Source of the DNA: Bradyrhizobium tropiciagri
GTDB lineage: Bacteria; Pseudomonadota; Alphaproteobacteria; Rhizobiales; Xanthobacteraceae
Assembly (NCBI RefSeq): GCF_018130505.1
Contig: NZ_JAFCKH010000004.1
Coordinates: 496,001-560,000, forward strand
Reading direction: 5' to 3'
DNA: 64,000 nt
Both the position numbers and the translations under genes were made by a program. Of this stretch, positions 15,341 to 27,263 are shown in pieces (within the stretch, counting starts at the first letter, position 1; each line of letters starts with the position of its first letter). Below the pieces are notes generated by a model, which saw nothing but the letters and a program-made list of their open reading frames with translations, had not been told where the DNA came from and ran no database searches.

Positions 15341-15940
15341 TCATCCGCGCGGTAGCCGCCGGCGCTTGGCGGCGTGGCTGCGCGGCGACCGCGCGACGCG
15401 GGTCCGCAGCCGGCTGGCGGCCTCGCGGCGCGGCTTGGTGGCCTGCGGCGGGCGCGCCAGCTCCATCAGCATGCGCAACGCCTCGACCACCGAGCGCTGG
15501 CGCACCGCGCTGCGGCCGATCGCGCCGAAGCGCTGCTCGCGATGCAGGATGCGGCCGTCGCGCGCGGCGACCGCGAAATGCACGAGGCCCACCGGCTTAC
15601 CCGGCGTCGCACCGCCGGGACCGGCGATGCCGGTGATGGAGACCGCGAGGTCGACGCCGGCCTTCTCCAGCGCGCCGATCGCCATTGCGGTCGCGGTTTC
15701 CTTGCTGACCGCGCCGAAGGTTTCGAGCGTTGCGGCCTTGACGCCGAGCATCACCCGCTTGGCCTCGTTCGAATAGGTGACGAAGCCGCGGTCGATCACG
15801 TCGGAGGAGCCGGGGATGTCAGTGAGGGCGCCCGCGACCAGCCCGCCGGTGCAGGACTCGGCAGTCGCGATGGTCAGCTTGCGCATCCGGCACAGGTCGA
15901 GCAGCGAGCGGGACAGGGCACGAGCGTCGCTGCCCCCCAT
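15341..15940 (-). CDS. CinA-type nicotinamide-nucleotide amidase
   Basis: This 199-residue protein is the stand-alone C-terminal CinA domain (PncC type), which deamidates nicotinamide mononucleotide to nicotinate mononucleotide in pyridine nucleotide recycling. TIATAESCTGGLVAGALTD contains the catalytic Ser region. FVTYSNEAKRVMLGV, GAVSKETA and SITGIAGPGGATPGKPVGLV follow in family order. The N-terminal MoCF-like domain found in long CinA proteins is absent, as is usual for this form. The C-terminal 35 residues form a strongly basic Arg-rich tail outside the family core. ATG 15940 is chosen; a GTG at 15949 would overlap ispDF by eight bases. It is immediately downstream of ispDF. Confidence 0.9.
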   Translation of the reverse strand: MGGSDARALSRSLLDLCRMRKLTIATAESCTGGLVAGALTDIPGSSDVIDRGFVTYSNEAKRVMLGVKAATLETFGAVSKETATAMAIGALEKAGVDLAVSITGIAGPGGATPGKPVGLVHFAVAARDGRILHREQRFGAIGRSAVRQRSVVEALRMLMELARPPQATKPRREAASRLRTRVARSPRSHAAKRRRLPRG

Positions 15941-15941
15941 G

Positions 15942-17138
15942 TCACGCACTCCAGCTCTTGTCGTCCCAGGGCAGACGGATCGTGGCGCTGGCGGTTGCGG
16001 CGATTCCTTCCTCGCGGCCGGTGAAGCCGAGCCGTTCGCTGGTGGTCGCCTTCACCGCGACGCGCGAGATATGGACGCCGGAGATCTCGGCGATCTTCGC
16101 CCGCATGGTGTCGCGCAGCGGGCCGATCTTCGGCCGCTCGCAGATCATCGTCACTTCGAGATTGGCGATCCGCCCGCCGCGCGCGGTAACGCGCTCGACG
16201 GCATATTTCAGGAACTGATCGGAGGAGGCGCCCTTCCATTTGGCATCGCTCGGCGGGAAGTGCGAACCGATATCGCCGTCGGCCAGCGCGCCGAGGATGG
16301 CGTCGACCAGCGCATGCAGCCCGACGTCGCCGTCGGAATGCGCCAGAAAGCCCTTGGTGTGCGGCACACGCACGCCGCACAGCATCAGATGATCGCCGTC
16401 GCCGAAAGCGTGCACGTCGTAGCCGGTGCCGGTCCTGATGTCGCCGAGCTGGCTCGCAAGCCGCGCTTCCTCGCGCACGAAATCCTCGGGTGTGGTGAGT
16501 TTCATGTTGGCAGGATCACCTTCAAATGTCGCAACCGTCAATCCCGCCCATTCCGCCAGCGCGGCATCGTCGGTGAAATCGCTGCGGCCCTCGCGCGCCG
16601 CGCGGCGATGCGCCTCCAATATCACGTCAAAGCGAAACGCCTGTGGCGTCTGCGCGATCCGCAGCCGCGCGCGGTCGGGCGTCGCCTCCACATCGCCACC
16701 GTCGCCGGTGAGCTTGATCGTGTCGGTGACGGGGACCACCGGGATTGCGGCGCCGGTGCGGCCGGCGGCCGCAATCGCGCGCGAGATCACGGCCGAACTG
16801 ACGAACGGGCGCGCGGCATCGTGGATCAGTACGATGTCCGGCTTCTCGTTCGCGAGCGCTTCGAGCCCCGCATGCACCGATGCCTGGCGGGTCGCGCCGC
16901 CCGGCGTCGGCGGCTGGTGGCGCAGGCCGACGACGGCGTCGCGAAACAGTGCAGTGTCGTCGGGGTTCACCACCGGCTGCACGGCGAAGACATTCGGATG
17001 GCCGGAGAAGGCTTCCATGGCGCGGTAGATCACCGTCTGCCCGCCGATCGTCCGGTATTGCTTCGGCCCGCCCGCGCCGGCGCGCAGGCCACGGCCGGCT
17101 GCAACGAGGATGGCTGCGGTACGCTCAGGCTTCGGCAT
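15942..17138 (-). CDS. ispDF: Bifunctional IspD/IspF
   Basis: This 398-residue fusion catalyses two steps of the MEP isoprenoid pathway. The N-terminal half is the IspD cytidylyltransferase, with [20 protein letters not shown] near residue 10 and [11 protein letters not shown]. The C-terminal half (from about residue 240) is the IspF cyclase, with [20 protein letters not shown] carrying the Asp-x-His zinc ligands, followed by [22 protein letters not shown] and [15 protein letters not shown]. Fusion of the two is typical of alphaproteobacteria. The start at 17138 gives a normal IspD N-terminus; the frame is open 20 codons further but not conserved. CinA follows one base later, and dusB starts divergently about 260 bases away. 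Confidence 0.97.
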   Translation of the reverse strand: MPKPERTAAILVAAGRGLRAGAGGPKQYRTIGGQTVIYRAMEAFSGHPNVFAVQPVVNPDDTALFRDAVVGLRHQPPTPGGATRQASVHAGLEALANEKPDIVLIHDAARPFVSSAVISRAIAAAGRTGAAIPVVPVTDTIKLTGDGGDVEATPDRARLRIAQTPQAFRFDVILEAHRRAAREGRSDFTDDAALAEWAGLTVATFEGDPANMKLTTPEDFVREEARLASQLGDIRTGTGYDVHAFGDGDHLMLCGVRVPHTKGFLAHSDGDVGLHALVDAILGALADGDIGSHFPPSDAKWKGASSDQFLKYAVERVTARGGRIANLEVTMICERPKIGPLRDTMRAKIAEISGVHISRVAVKATTSERLGFTGREEGIAATASATIRLPWDDKSWSA

Positions 17139-17395
17139 CTTGAACCAGTGACAGACGAATCGGGGATGAGGTGAGGGCGCGACGAGGTCGTCGCGCACAG
17201 CCCCTTACCATGCCCGCTGCGCAAGAACAGTGCGTTTCCGGATGGCTGTGGGAAAAGCAGATTATGTTGCAGTGCACTTGCATCGATGGTAGGATTGTCT
17301 AAACTGTAGGCAAGGCGCTTGACTGCACAAGGATTGTGCGCTGAGAATGAACATATCGGCTGCAATGGCGTGGTCGACAGAGCGGCGAGACGGCT

Positions 17396-18430
17396 GTGAC
17401 CGGCGTGCAAAGTGTTTCTCGTAACCCGTTGAAGATAGGCGATATTGCTGTCGCCAACCGGGTTCTTCTCGCGCCGATGTCCGGCATCACCGACGCCCCC
17501 TTCCGGCGACTCACCGCCAGGCTCGGCGCAGGCCTGGTGGTCTCGGAGATGACCGCCAGCGACGATCTGGTGAACGGCAAGCCGATGTCGAAGCTGCGTT
17601 GCGAGGCAGCCGGGATCGGGCCGCATGTGGTCCAGCTCGCCGGCTGCAAGGCGCACTGGATGGCGGAGGGTGCCCGCATCGCCGAAGGCGCCGGCGCCGA
17701 CGTCATCGATATCAACATGGGCTGCCCGGCACGCCACGTGACCGGCGGCCAGTCCGGCTCGGCGCTGATGCGCGACCTCGACCATGCGCTCACCTTGATC
17801 GAGGCGACGATCGCGGCGGTCAAGGTGCCGGTGACGCTGAAGATGCGGCTCGGCTGGGACGATCGTTCGTTGAACGCACCGGAATTGGCGCGCCGCGCCG
17901 AAGCCGCCGGCGTGCAGATGATCACCGTGCACGGCCGCACCCGCTGCCAATTCTACAAGGGCGAGGCGGACTGGAGCGCGGTGCGCCCGGTCAAGGACGC
18001 CGTCACGGTCCCGGTCGTCGTCAACGGCGACATCACCTCGTTCGACAAGGCGGTCGCCGCGCTCGATCAATCGGGCGCCGATGCGGTGATGATCGGCCGC
18101 GGCGCGCAGGGTCAGCCCTGGCTCCCGGGCCAGCTTGGCCGCCGGCTCGAGACCGGTGTGGCCGAGACCGCGCCGCCGCTCGCCGAGCAGCTCAATCATG
18201 TCCGCGCGCTCTATGACGAGATCTGCAACCATTACGGCCTGCGGATCGGGCTGAAGCATGCGCGCAAGCATCTCGGCTGGGCGTTGGACGCGGCCGCCGC
18301 CTATAGCTGCGCGCCGGCCGCGGTGCTGAAGACCTGGCGGCAGGCGATCCTGACCGCGGACGAGCCGTCCGGCGTGCATCGCGCGCTCGCAGCGGCCTAC
18401 GATGATTTTGCCTGGAGTGCTGCCGCATGA
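17396..18430 (+). CDS. dusB: tRNA-dihydrouridine synthase B (NifR3)
   Basis: This 344-residue flavoprotein reduces uridines in t[14 protein letters not shown], the FMN/tRNA-binding NMGCPARHV with catalytic Cys110, QSGSALMRD, and [15 protein letters not shown] are DUS signatures, with [13 protein letters not shown] later. It is historically called nifR3 because it precedes ntrB in rhizobia and Rhodobacter. The start is GTG at 17396; I see no better one. Its stop overlaps the ntrB start as ATGA, so the two are translationally coupled and this gene is the head of the nitrogen-control operon. Confidence 0.96.
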   Translation: MTGVQSVSRNPLKIGDIAVANRVLLAPMSGITDAPFRRLTARLGAGLVVSEMTASDDLVNGKPMSKLRCEAAGIGPHVVQLAGCKAHWMAEGARIAEGAGADVIDINMGCPARHVTGGQSGSALMRDLDHALTLIEATIAAVKVPVTLKMRLGWDDRSLNAPELARRAEAAGVQMITVHGRTRCQFYKGEADWSAVRPVKDAVTVPVVVNGDITSFDKAVAALDQSGADAVMIGRGAQGQPWLPGQLGRRLETGVAETAPPLAEQLNHVRALYDEICNHYGLRIGLKHARKHLGWALDAAAAYSCAPAAVLKTWRQAILTADEPSGVHRALAAAYDDFAWSAAA

Positions 18431-19602
18431 CGTCAGCGATGGAACAGCGCCGGCCGCTGCCGACTGACGGCGAAGCGATCCTCAACGCGCTGCCCAATCC
18501 GGTGCTGCTGATCGCGCCCGACGGGCGGATCGTCGACGCCAACATCGCCGCCGAATCCTTCTTCGAGATCTCGGCGCAATTCCTGCGCCGGCAGTCGCTG
18601 AAGGAGCTGGTGCCGTTCGGCAGTCCGCTGCTGGCGCTGATCGAGCAGGTGCGGACCTCAAGCTCGCCGGTCAACGAATACAAGGTCGATCTCGGCACGC
18701 CCAGGATCGGCGGCGACCGCCAGGTCGACCTGCACGTCGCGCCGCTGACCGAGCGGCCCGGCCACATCGTGGTGATGCTGCAGGAACGCACCATCGCCGA
18801 CAAGATGGACCGCCAGCTCACCCATCGCAGCGCCGCGCGCTCGGTGATCGCGCTGGCGGCGATGCTGGCGCATGAGATCAAGAATCCGCTGTCGGGCATC
18901 CGCGGCGCGGCGCAGCTTTTGGAGCAGCAGGCGTCGTCAGAGGACCGGCTGCTGACGCGGCTGATCTGCGACGAGGCCGACCGCATCGTGACGCTGGTCG
19001 ACCGCATGGAGGTGTTCGGCGACGAGCGGCCGGTGGCGCGCGGTCCGGTCAACATCCATTCCGTGCTCGACCATGTGAAGCGGCTGGCGCAGTCGGGCTT
19101 TGCCCGCAACGTCCGTTTCACCGAGGACTACGATCCGTCGCTGCCGCCGGTGCTGGCCAATCAGGACCAGCTGATCCAGGTGTTCCTCAACCTCGTGAAG
19201 AATGCCGCCGAGGCGGTCGCCGATCTCGGCACCGATGCCGAGATCCAGCTCACCACTGCGTTCCGGCCGGGCGTGCGGCTGTCGGTGCCGGGCAAGAAAT
19301 CGCGGGTCTCGCTGCCGCTGGAGTTCTGCGTCAAGGACAACGGCTCGGGCGTGCCGGAAGACCTGCTGCCGAACCTGTTCGATCCTTTCGTAACCACCAA
19401 GCAGACCGGCAGCGGGCTCGGCCTCGCGCTGGTCGCCAAGATCATCGGCGATCACGGCGGCATCATCGAATGCGAGTCGCAGCCGCGCAAAACCACCTTC
19501 CGCGTGCTGATGCCTGTCTACAGCGCCGCCAAGCAACACGACCCAAGCAACCGCGATGACGTTCCGGGTACGCCGTCGCCTGCCTCTCAGGATGCACGAT
19601 GA
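18427..19602 (+). CDS. ntrB: Nitrogen-sensing histidine kinase NtrB (GlnL)
   Basis: NtrB autophosphorylates and phosphorylates or dephosphorylates NtrC in response to PII. The 391-residue cytosolic protein has an N-terminal PAS domain (about 20-130), the H box [20 protein letters not shown] with phospho-acceptor His149, then the N box ([10 protein letters not shown]), and G boxes [11 protein letters not shown] and [19 protein letters not shown]. No membrane segment is present, consistent with NtrB. The C-terminal tail after the ATPase domain is low complexity. It overlaps dusB by four bases, and ntrC begins nine bases downstream. Confidence 0.97.
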   Translation: MTSAMEQRRPLPTDGEAILNALPNPVLLIAPDGRIVDANIAAESFFEISAQFLRRQSLKELVPFGSPLLALIEQVRTSSSPVNEYKVDLGTPRIGGDRQVDLHVAPLTERPGHIVVMLQERTIADKMDRQLTHRSAARSVIALAAMLAHEIKNPLSGIRGAAQLLEQQASSEDRLLTRLICDEADRIVTLVDRMEVFGDERPVARGPVNIHSVLDHVKRLAQSGFARNVRFTEDYDPSLPPVLANQDQLIQVFLNLVKNAAEAVADLGTDAEIQLTTAFRPGVRLSVPGKKSRVSLPLEFCVKDNGSGVPEDLLPNLFDPFVTTKQTGSGLGLALVAKIIGDHGGIIECESQPRKTTFRVLMPVYSAAKQHDPSNRDDVPGTPSPASQDAR

Positions 19603-19611
19603 GGAACCACG

Positions 19612-21054
<1,443 letters not shown>

Positions 21055-21225
21055 CTTTTTCCGCCCGTCATTCCGGGGTACCTCCAAGAGGCTGCCTCGG
21101 GTGCGCGGCTGCGCGTCGCAGAACTTATTGAATTTATTGTTGAAATCCCTTTGACCGACAGTCTTGGGGACACGGCGCCGCATCGGGCCTTTGCGCCGCG
21201 GAAATGTCGCAATTCGGCAACATTG

Positions 21226-21234
21226 TGATATGAT
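21226..21234 (+). promoter_or_regulatory. Candidate extended -10 promoter for ntrY
   Basis: TGATATGAT (TG plus one base plus TATGAT at 21229-21234) lies 52 bases before the ntrY start in the only sizeable gap in the operon. No good -35 is visible at 17 bases upstream, so it would rely on the extended -10. Weak evidence, sequence resemblance only. Confidence 0.3.
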
Positions 21235-21285
21235 TGCATCAGTTCGCAATTCCCGCGGGCGAAAGCACTCAGCTCAATTGCCGGT

Positions 21286-23694
21286 ATGACCAGCGCAGAG
21301 ACCACGGCCGCAACGATCGACACGTCACCTGCCGAACCCGACGGCTTCGCCCTGCGAAAGTGGCTGGCGCCGTTCGCGGCGGCGATCGCGCTGCTGTCGG
21401 CCTTCCTGACCTTCGTCGTGCTGAGCGGCCTGACCCCGATCGCGCCGACCAAGCACGTCGTCTATTCCTTCCTCCTGATCAACGCGGCCACCATCCTGCT
21501 GCTGGTCGGGATCATCGCCCGCGAGGTCTGGAAGGTGATCCAGGCCCGCCGCCGCGGGCGGGCGGCCGCGAGACTCCATGTCCAGATCGTCAGCCTGTTC
21601 TCGATCATTGCCGTGCTGCCGGCCGTGCTGGTCGCGGTGGTGGCCAATGTCACGCTGGACCGCGGCCTCGACCGGCTGTTCTCCGGGCCCACCCGCGAGG
21701 CGATCCAGAACTCGCTGAGCGTCGCCCGGGCCTATACCTACGAGCACGCCCAGCTGATCAATGGCGACATCCTCGCGATGGCCAGCGACCTTTCCAACGC
21801 GCGGCCGCTGTACGATCAGGATCGGCGCTCGTTCAAGGAATACCTGACCGCCAGCGCCGCCGCGCGCGACCTGCCGGGCGCGATGCTGCTCAACAAGGAC
21901 AGTGTGGTCGTCGAGACCGCCGATACCGGGATCACGCAGTCCTTCGTGACGCCGCCGAAGGAGCTGCTCGACGATGTCGGCGAGCAGAAGCCGGAGATCT
22001 CGGTGTTTCCCGAGGAGAACTACGTCGCGGCCGTGGTCCGGCTGCGCGGCTTCGACAATGTCTTCCTCTACGTCGCCCGTCTGCTCGATCCGCGCGTCAT
22101 CAGCCAGTTGAAGCAGACCCAGGCCTCGGTCGCCGAATATGCCCAGACAGAGTCGCGCCGGCTCGGTATCCAGGTCACCTTCGCGCTGATGTTCGCGGTG
22201 ATCGCGCTGACCATCCTGATGGCCTCGGTGCTGATCGGACTCAATTTCGCCAACTGGCTGGTCGAGCCGATCCGCAACATCATGAGCGCGGCGAACAAGG
22301 TCTCGACCGGCGACCTGCATGTGCAGGTGCCCGAGGTGAAGTCCGAGGGCGATCTCGCCCAGCTCGGGCACACCTTCAACAAGATGACGCAGGAGCTGCG
22401 CACCCAGCGCGACGAGCTCGTCAACGCCAGCGAGCTGATCGATAGCCGCCGGCGCTTCATCGAGGCGGTGCTGTCCTCGGCGAGCGCCGGCATCATCGGC
22501 GTCGATGCCTCCGGCAGCGTCGGCATCCTCAACCGCTCGGCCGAAAAGCTGATCGGCCACGCCGAGTCAGAGACGCTGGACCATCCGCTGTCGGACGTGC
22601 TGCCCGAGCTCGACGAGATGATGAAGACCGCGCGGGAAGGCACCCAGCGGCTGGTGCAGGGCCAGGTCACGATCAACCGCGACGGCCATGAGCGCAATCT
22701 GTCGGTGCGGATCTCGGCCGAGCAGACCAGCCAGTCGCGCGACAGCTACATCATCACGCTCGACGACATCACCGAACTGGTCTCCGCGCAGCGCACCTCG
22801 GCCTGGGGCGACGTCGCCCGCCGCATCGCGCACGAGATCAAGAATCCGCTGACCCCGATCCAGCTCTCCGCCGAGCGCATCAAGCGGCGGTTCGGCAAGA
22901 CCATCACCGAAGAGAAGGACAAGTCGATCTTCGACCAGTGCACCGACACCATCGTGCGCCAGGTCGACGACATCAGGCGCATGGTCGACGAGTTCGCGCG
23001 CTTCGCGCGGATGCCGAAACCCGTGATGGAAGGCGAGGACGTCGCCGACGTGGTGCGCCAGGCGGTGTTCCTGATGAAGGTCGCCAATCCCGATCTCGAC
23101 ATCGAGGCCGACATCAAGCAGGACCCGCTGCCCGCGCAGTTCGACCGCCGGCTGATCTCGCAGGCGCTGACCAACATCATCAAGAACGCCACCGAGGCGA
23201 TCGAGCAGGTACCGCCGGAAGAGCTCGGCAAGGGCCGCATCGACGTCGTCGCCCAGCGCGAGAATGACGACATTCTGATCGACGTCGTCGACAACGGCAT
23301 CGGCCTGCCGAAGGTCGCCCGCGCGCGGTTGCTCGAGCCCTATGTCACGACCCGCGCCAAGGGCACCGGTCTCGGCCTCGCGATCGTCGGCCGGGTGCTC
23401 GAAGACCATGGCGGCCGCATCGAGCTGAAGGATGCATCCGATTTCCGCGAGGGCCAGCGCGGTGCCTGGATGCGGCTACGATTCGCCGTGTCGGGCCAGG
23501 CGGCCAAATCCGAGGGCCAGGCTGCGAGGCCCGAGGAACACGCTGCAAAGCCTGAGAATAACGCGTCCGCGCCGGAGGCGAAGGCGGCTTCGGCCGGTCA
23601 GGACGCTGAAAAAAATCCGCCGGGGGAGCCGACCGGCGACCCGGCTGACACGACCAACAATGAACCAAAAATCAAAGCCGCGACGGGCAATTGA
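21286..23694 (+). CDS. ntrY: Membrane histidine kinase NtrY
   Basis: NtrY is the sensor partner of NtrX, linked to nitrogen and redox control in alphaproteobacteria. The 802-residue protein has several N-terminal membrane segments (about residues 25-50, 60-80, 95-120), a periplasmic sensor region, a further membrane segment near 300, then HAMP (VEPIRNIMSAANKVSTGDLHV begins it), and PAS with FIEAVLSSASAGIIGVDASG. The H box [20 protein letters not shown] carries His516, and the ATPase domain has TNIIKNATEAI and TRAKGTGLGLAIVGRVLEDHGG. The last 60 residues are an Ala/Glu/Pro-rich disordered tail beyond the kinase core. ntrX follows 18 bases downstream. Confidence 0.96.
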   Translation: MTSAETTAATIDTSPAEPDGFALRKWLAPFAAAIALLSAFLTFVVLSGLTPIAPTKHVVYSFLLINAATILLLVGIIAREVWKVIQARRRGRAAARLHVQIVSLFSIIAVLPAVLVAVVANVTLDRGLDRLFSGPTREAIQNSLSVARAYTYEHAQLINGDILAMASDLSNARPLYDQDRRSFKEYLTASAAARDLPGAMLLNKDSVVVETADTGITQSFVTPPKELLDDVGEQKPEISVFPEENYVAAVVRLRGFDNVFLYVARLLDPRVISQLKQTQASVAEYAQTESRRLGIQVTFALMFAVIALTILMASVLIGLNFANWLVEPIRNIMSAANKVSTGDLHVQVPEVKSEGDLAQLGHTFNKMTQELRTQRDELVNASELIDSRRRFIEAVLSSASAGIIGVDASGSVGILNRSAEKLIGHAESETLDHPLSDVLPELDEMMKTAREGTQRLVQGQVTINRDGHERNLSVRISAEQTSQSRDSYIITLDDITELVSAQRTSAWGDVARRIAHEIKNPLTPIQLSAERIKRRFGKTITEEKDKSIFDQCTDTIVRQVDDIRRMVDEFARFARMPKPVMEGEDVADVVRQAVFLMKVANPDLDIEADIKQDPLPAQFDRRLISQALTNIIKNATEAIEQVPPEELGKGRIDVVAQRENDDILIDVVDNGIGLPKVARARLLEPYVTTRAKGTGLGLAIVGRVLEDHGGRIELKDASDFREGQRGAWMRLRFAVSGQAAKSEGQAARPEEHAAKPENNASAPEAKAASAGQDAEKNPPGEPTGDPADTTNNEPKIKAATGN

Positions 23695-23712
23695 CAAGGC
23701 AGGTGTAACCCC

Positions 23713-25083
23713 ATGGCAAGCGACATTCTGATTGTCGATGACGAGGCTGATATTCGCGACCTCGTTGCGGGCATCCTGGACGACGAGGGCTTTTCCACCC
23801 GCACCGCGCGCGACAGCGACTCGGCGCTCGCCGAGATCGCCAACCGCCGCCCGCATCTGGTGTTCCTCGACATCTGGCTGCAGGGCTCCAAGCTCGACGG
23901 CCTGCAACTGCTCGAGCAGATCAAGAAGGACAATGCCGACCTGCCGGTCGTGATGATTTCCGGCCACGGCAACATCGAGACCGCGGTCGCCGCGATCAAG
24001 CGCGGCGCCTACGACTTCATCGAGAAGCCGTTCAAGTCCGACCGCCTGATCCTGGTGGCGACGCGGGCGCTGGAGACCTCGCGGCTGAAGCGCGAGGTGA
24101 AGGAGCTCAAGCAACTGGCTCCGGCGGCGAGCGTGCTGACCGGCCGCTCGGCCTGCATGAACCAGCTGCGCCAGACCATCGACCGCGCCGCCAAGGCCAA
24201 CAGCCGCATCCTGATCGTCGGGCCCGCCGGCGCCGGCAAGGAGCTCGCCGCGCGCACGCTGCACATCGCCTCGGCGCGTGCCGAGGGACCGTTCGTGGTG
24301 ATCAACGCCGCCGCGATCACGCCGGAGCGGATGGAGCTCGAACTGTTCGGCGTCGAGGGCGCCAACGGCGAGCAGCAGCGCAAGCCCGGCGCGCTCGAAG
24401 AGGCGCATGGCGGCACGCTGTTCATCGACGAGATCGCCGACATGCCGCGCGAGACCCAGAACAAGATCCTGCGCGTGCTGGTCGACCAGACCTTCCAGCG
24501 CCAGGGCGGCACCGCCAAGGTGCATGTCGACGTCCGCATCATCTCGTCCACCGCGCGCAATCTCGAGGAGGAGATCGCCGCCGGCCGCTTCCGTGAGGAT
24601 CTCTATCACCGGCTCTCGGTGGTGCCGATCCGGGTGCCGCCGCTATCGGAGCGGCGCGAGGACATCCCCGAGCTGATCGACTATTTCATGGATCAGATCT
24701 CGGCCGCGACCGGCCTGCCGAAGCGCCAGATCGGGCAGGACGCGATGGCCGTGCTGCAGTCGCATGTCTGGCCCGGCAACGTCCGCCAGCTCCGCAACAA
24801 TGTCGAGCGCGTGATGATCCTCGCCGGCGGCGGGCCGGAGGCGATCATCACCGCGGACATGCTGCCGCAGGACGTCGGCTCGATGGTTCCGGCGATGCCG
24901 ACCTCGAGCAATGGCGAGCACATCATGGGCCTGCCGCTGCGCGAGGCGCGCGAGGTGTTCGAGCGCGACTATCTGATCGCCCAGATCAGCCGCTTCTCCG
25001 GCAACATCTCGCGCACCGCGGAGTTCGTCGGCATGGAGCGATCGGCGCTGCATCGCAAGCTGAAGGCGCTGGGGGTCGGCTGA
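23713..25083 (+). CDS. ntrX: Response regulator NtrX
   Basis: This 456-residue protein pairs with NtrY. The receiver has IVDDEADIRDLV at its start and phospho-acceptor Asp53 in VFLDIWLQGSKLDG. The central AAA+ domain has Walker A VGPAGAGKELAARTLH and Walker B GGTLFIDEIADMP. The loop that carries GAFTGA in sigma-54 activators is replaced by an unrelated GVEGANGEQQRKPGA stretch, so direct sigma-54 activation is not expected; this is characteristic of alphaproteobacterial NtrX. The C-terminal Fis-type helix-turn-helix contains FSGNISRTAEFVGMERSALHRKLKAL. It is the last gene of the ntr operon; hfq follows about 390 bases later. Confidence 0.96.
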   Translation: MASDILIVDDEADIRDLVAGILDDEGFSTRTARDSDSALAEIANRRPHLVFLDIWLQGSKLDGLQLLEQIKKDNADLPVVMISGHGNIETAVAAIKRGAYDFIEKPFKSDRLILVATRALETSRLKREVKELKQLAPAASVLTGRSACMNQLRQTIDRAAKANSRILIVGPAGAGKELAARTLHIASARAEGPFVVINAAAITPERMELELFGVEGANGEQQRKPGALEEAHGGTLFIDEIADMPRETQNKILRVLVDQTFQRQGGTAKVHVDVRIISSTARNLEEEIAAGRFREDLYHRLSVVPIRVPPLSERREDIPELIDYFMDQISAATGLPKRQIGQDAMAVLQSHVWPGNVRQLRNNVERVMILAGGGPEAIITADMLPQDVGSMVPAMPTSSNGEHIMGLPLREAREVFERDYLIAQISRFSGNISRTAEFVGMERSALHRKLKALGVG

Positions 25084-25474
25084 CCATCAGGCCGGCGAGG
25101 CGGGCAGGGCGACGTCGCCGGTTTCGCGGCCGACTGCACGTAATCGGGCATAAGGACCGGCGACTCCTGGCAGCGTTTTTGGCGGTCGTTTTCGACGGAG
25201 GCGCCGGTGCGGCGCGGATGGCGGGACAACCGGGGATTTATCCACTTCGGACGAGAATAATCGTCTCTTTCCCCGGACTTTCTTAGAATTGCCACCGTGT
25301 TCCTACCGACTGCGCCGCGAACCGGCTTGCCTAATACGCGCGCGTAGCCTCTAATCCTACCGCTACACCTGCCAGAGGGGGATCTCAGGGCAGGCGGGCA
25401 GCCGGAGAAGGGCTCCGTGAGAGGGTCACGACCGGTTTTAATAATAAGAAGCACAAGCTTGCGGGACAAAAACA
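25084..25474. other. Intergenic region ntrX to hfq
   Basis: These 391 bases hold no credible gene. The last 100 bases, with CTAATACGCGCG and CCTCTAATCCTACCG, then TTTTAATAATAAGAAGC ahead of hfq, are AT-richer than the surroundings and probably contain the hfq promoter and leader, but I cannot assign -35 and -10 with confidence. No clear terminator hairpin with T-run was found after ntrX. Confidence 0.4.
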
Positions 25475-25723
25475 ATGGCGGCAGACCGCGCACAAAATCT
25501 ACAAGACACCTTCCTTAATCACGTTCGTAAAACCAAAACACCACTGACGATATTTCTGGTCAACGGAGTGAAACTACAGGGCATTGTCACCTGGTTCGAC
25601 AATTTCTGTTTGCTGCTCCGGCGCGACGGTCATTCGCAGCTCGTCTACAAGCACGCGATCTCGACCATCATGCCTGGCGCTCCGATCCAGCTGTTCGAAG
25701 GCGGTGAGGACGCACCTGCTTGA
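25475..25723 (+). CDS. hfq: RNA chaperone Hfq
   Basis: This 82-residue Sm-like protein forms the hexameric RNA chaperone that pairs small RNAs with mRNAs. The Sm1 motif runs through [20 protein letters not shown] and the Sm2 motif is [13 protein letters not shown], with the YKHA RNA-binding residues intact. [12 protein letters not shown] is the normal N-terminal helix. The C-terminal tail is short, as in alphaproteobacteria. In rhizobia Hfq supports nifA expression and nitrogen fixation, which fits its place after the ntr operon. hflX begins 12 bases after the stop. Confidence 0.98.
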   Translation: MAADRAQNLQDTFLNHVRKTKTPLTIFLVNGVKLQGIVTWFDNFCLLLRRDGHSQLVYKHAISTIMPGAPIQLFEGGEDAPA

Positions 25724-25734
25724 GAGTGAACTGA

Positions 25735-27147
25735 TTGGAACCCTTCAACCGTGAAGGGGGCGCCGACCGTCCCAAGTCTCTACCTGGGTCGGCAAGTGAC
25801 AACAGCACCGGGTGGGTGATCGTCATCGGCCCGTATCTGCGTACGCGCCGCGGCGACGGCGATGCGCAAACGGAATCCTCTGTCCGCGATTATGAAGCGC
25901 GGATCGAGGAGGCCGCCGGTCTCGCGCGCGCCATCGACCTCACCGTCATCGAGACCGTCGTCGCGACCATCAGCCAGATCCGTCCCGCGACCTATCTCGG
26001 CAAGGGCAAGGTCGAGGAGATCACCGGCCTCGTCGCCGGCAACCATATCGAGCTGGTGGTGATGGATTGCGCGCTGTCGCCGATCCAGCAGCGCAATCTC
26101 GAGAAGGCCTGGAGCACCAAGGTGCTCGACCGCACCGGCCTGATCCTGGAAATCTTCGGCCGCCGCGCCAAGACCAAGGAGGGCGCGCTGCAGGTCGAAC
26201 TCGCCCATCTCAACTACCAGCGCAGCCGTCTGGTGCGGTCCTGGACCCACCTCGAACGCCAGCGCGGCGGCTTCGGCTTCATGGGCGGCCCCGGCGAGAC
26301 CCAGATCGAGGCCGACCGCCGCCTGATCGGCGACCGCATCACGCGGCTCGAGGGGGAGCTGAAGAAGGTGCAGGCGACGCGGCGGCTGCATCGCGCCGGC
26401 CGCCAGCGCGTGCCGTATCGCGTGGTGGCGCTGGTCGGCTACACCAATGCCGGCAAGTCGACGCTGTTCAATCGCCTGACGCGCGCCGATGTGCAGGCCG
26501 CCGACATGCTCTTTGCGACGTTGGACCCCACATTGCGCGCGCTCAACCTGCCGCATGGCGGCAAGGCGATGCTGTCGGACACCGTCGGCTTCATCTCCAA
26601 TCTGCCGACCCAGCTCGTCGCCGCCTTCCGCGCCACGCTGGAGGAGGTGCTGGAAGCCGACATCATCCTGCATGTCCGCGACATCTCGCATGAAGATGCC
26701 GAGGCGCAGGAACGCGACGTCGACGCGGTGCTGCGCCAGCTCGGGATCGATCCCGATGCCGATGGCGGTCAGCGCATCATCGAGGTCTGGAACAAGATCG
26801 ACCGTTTCGATGCCGAGGAGCGGGACAATCTGCGCAACATCGCCGCGCGGCGACCGCCGGAGCGGCCGTGCTTTCTGGTCTCCGCCGTATCGGGCGAGGG
26901 AATCGGCGAACTGCTCAGTGCGATCGAGGATCGCCTCGCGACCAAGCGCACGACGCTCAACCTCTCGATCGATGCTGCCGACGGCGCCGGCATCAGCTGG
27001 CTGCATCGCAATGCCGAGGTGCTCAACAAGGAGCTGCACGGCGAGCGCTTCGACATGACGGTCCGCGTCGACGAGACCAAGCGCGACATCGTGATGAGCC
27101 GGTTCGACGCCGTTCCCGGTGGGGCCTCGCAATCTCCGGAAATATGA
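25735..27147 (+). CDS. hflX: Ribosome-associated GTPase HflX
   Basis: HflX splits stalled or stress-damaged ribosomes. The 470-residue product has the HflX N-terminal domain (TYLGKGKVEEI, then VVMDCALSPIQQRNLEKAW), the conserved linker RGGFGFMGGPGETQIEADRR, and the G domain with G1 GYTNAGKST from residue 235, G3 DTVGFI and G4 NKID. The start appears to be TTG at 25735, 12 bases after hfq; no ATG lies close enough to keep the conserved N-terminus with good spacing. The hfq-hflX order is conserved across proteobacteria. The C-terminal 80 residues are the small HflX-specific domain. Confidence 0.95.
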   Translation: MEPFNREGGADRPKSLPGSASDNSTGWVIVIGPYLRTRRGDGDAQTESSVRDYEARIEEAAGLARAIDLTVIETVVATISQIRPATYLGKGKVEEITGLVAGNHIELVVMDCALSPIQQRNLEKAWSTKVLDRTGLILEIFGRRAKTKEGALQVELAHLNYQRSRLVRSWTHLERQRGGFGFMGGPGETQIEADRRLIGDRITRLEGELKKVQATRRLHRAGRQRVPYRVVALVGYTNAGKSTLFNRLTRADVQAADMLFATLDPTLRALNLPHGGKAMLSDTVGFISNLPTQLVAAFRATLEEVLEADIILHVRDISHEDAEAQERDVDAVLRQLGIDPDADGGQRIIEVWNKIDRFDAEERDNLRNIAARRPPERPCFLVSAVSGEGIGELLSAIEDRLATKRTTLNLSIDAADGAGISWLHRNAEVLNKELHGERFDMTVRVDETKRDIVMSRFDAVPGGASQSPEI

Positions 27148-27263
27148 CGAAGCCGTGACGCGAGCTTGCGGCGTCGCGCCTGCGGCGCGCCGTCGCACTT
27201 TCCGTTTGAAATCTCCGCCGCCTTGGTTCATTGCGCTGCAGAACGCAAAGCCGAGGCCGACCG

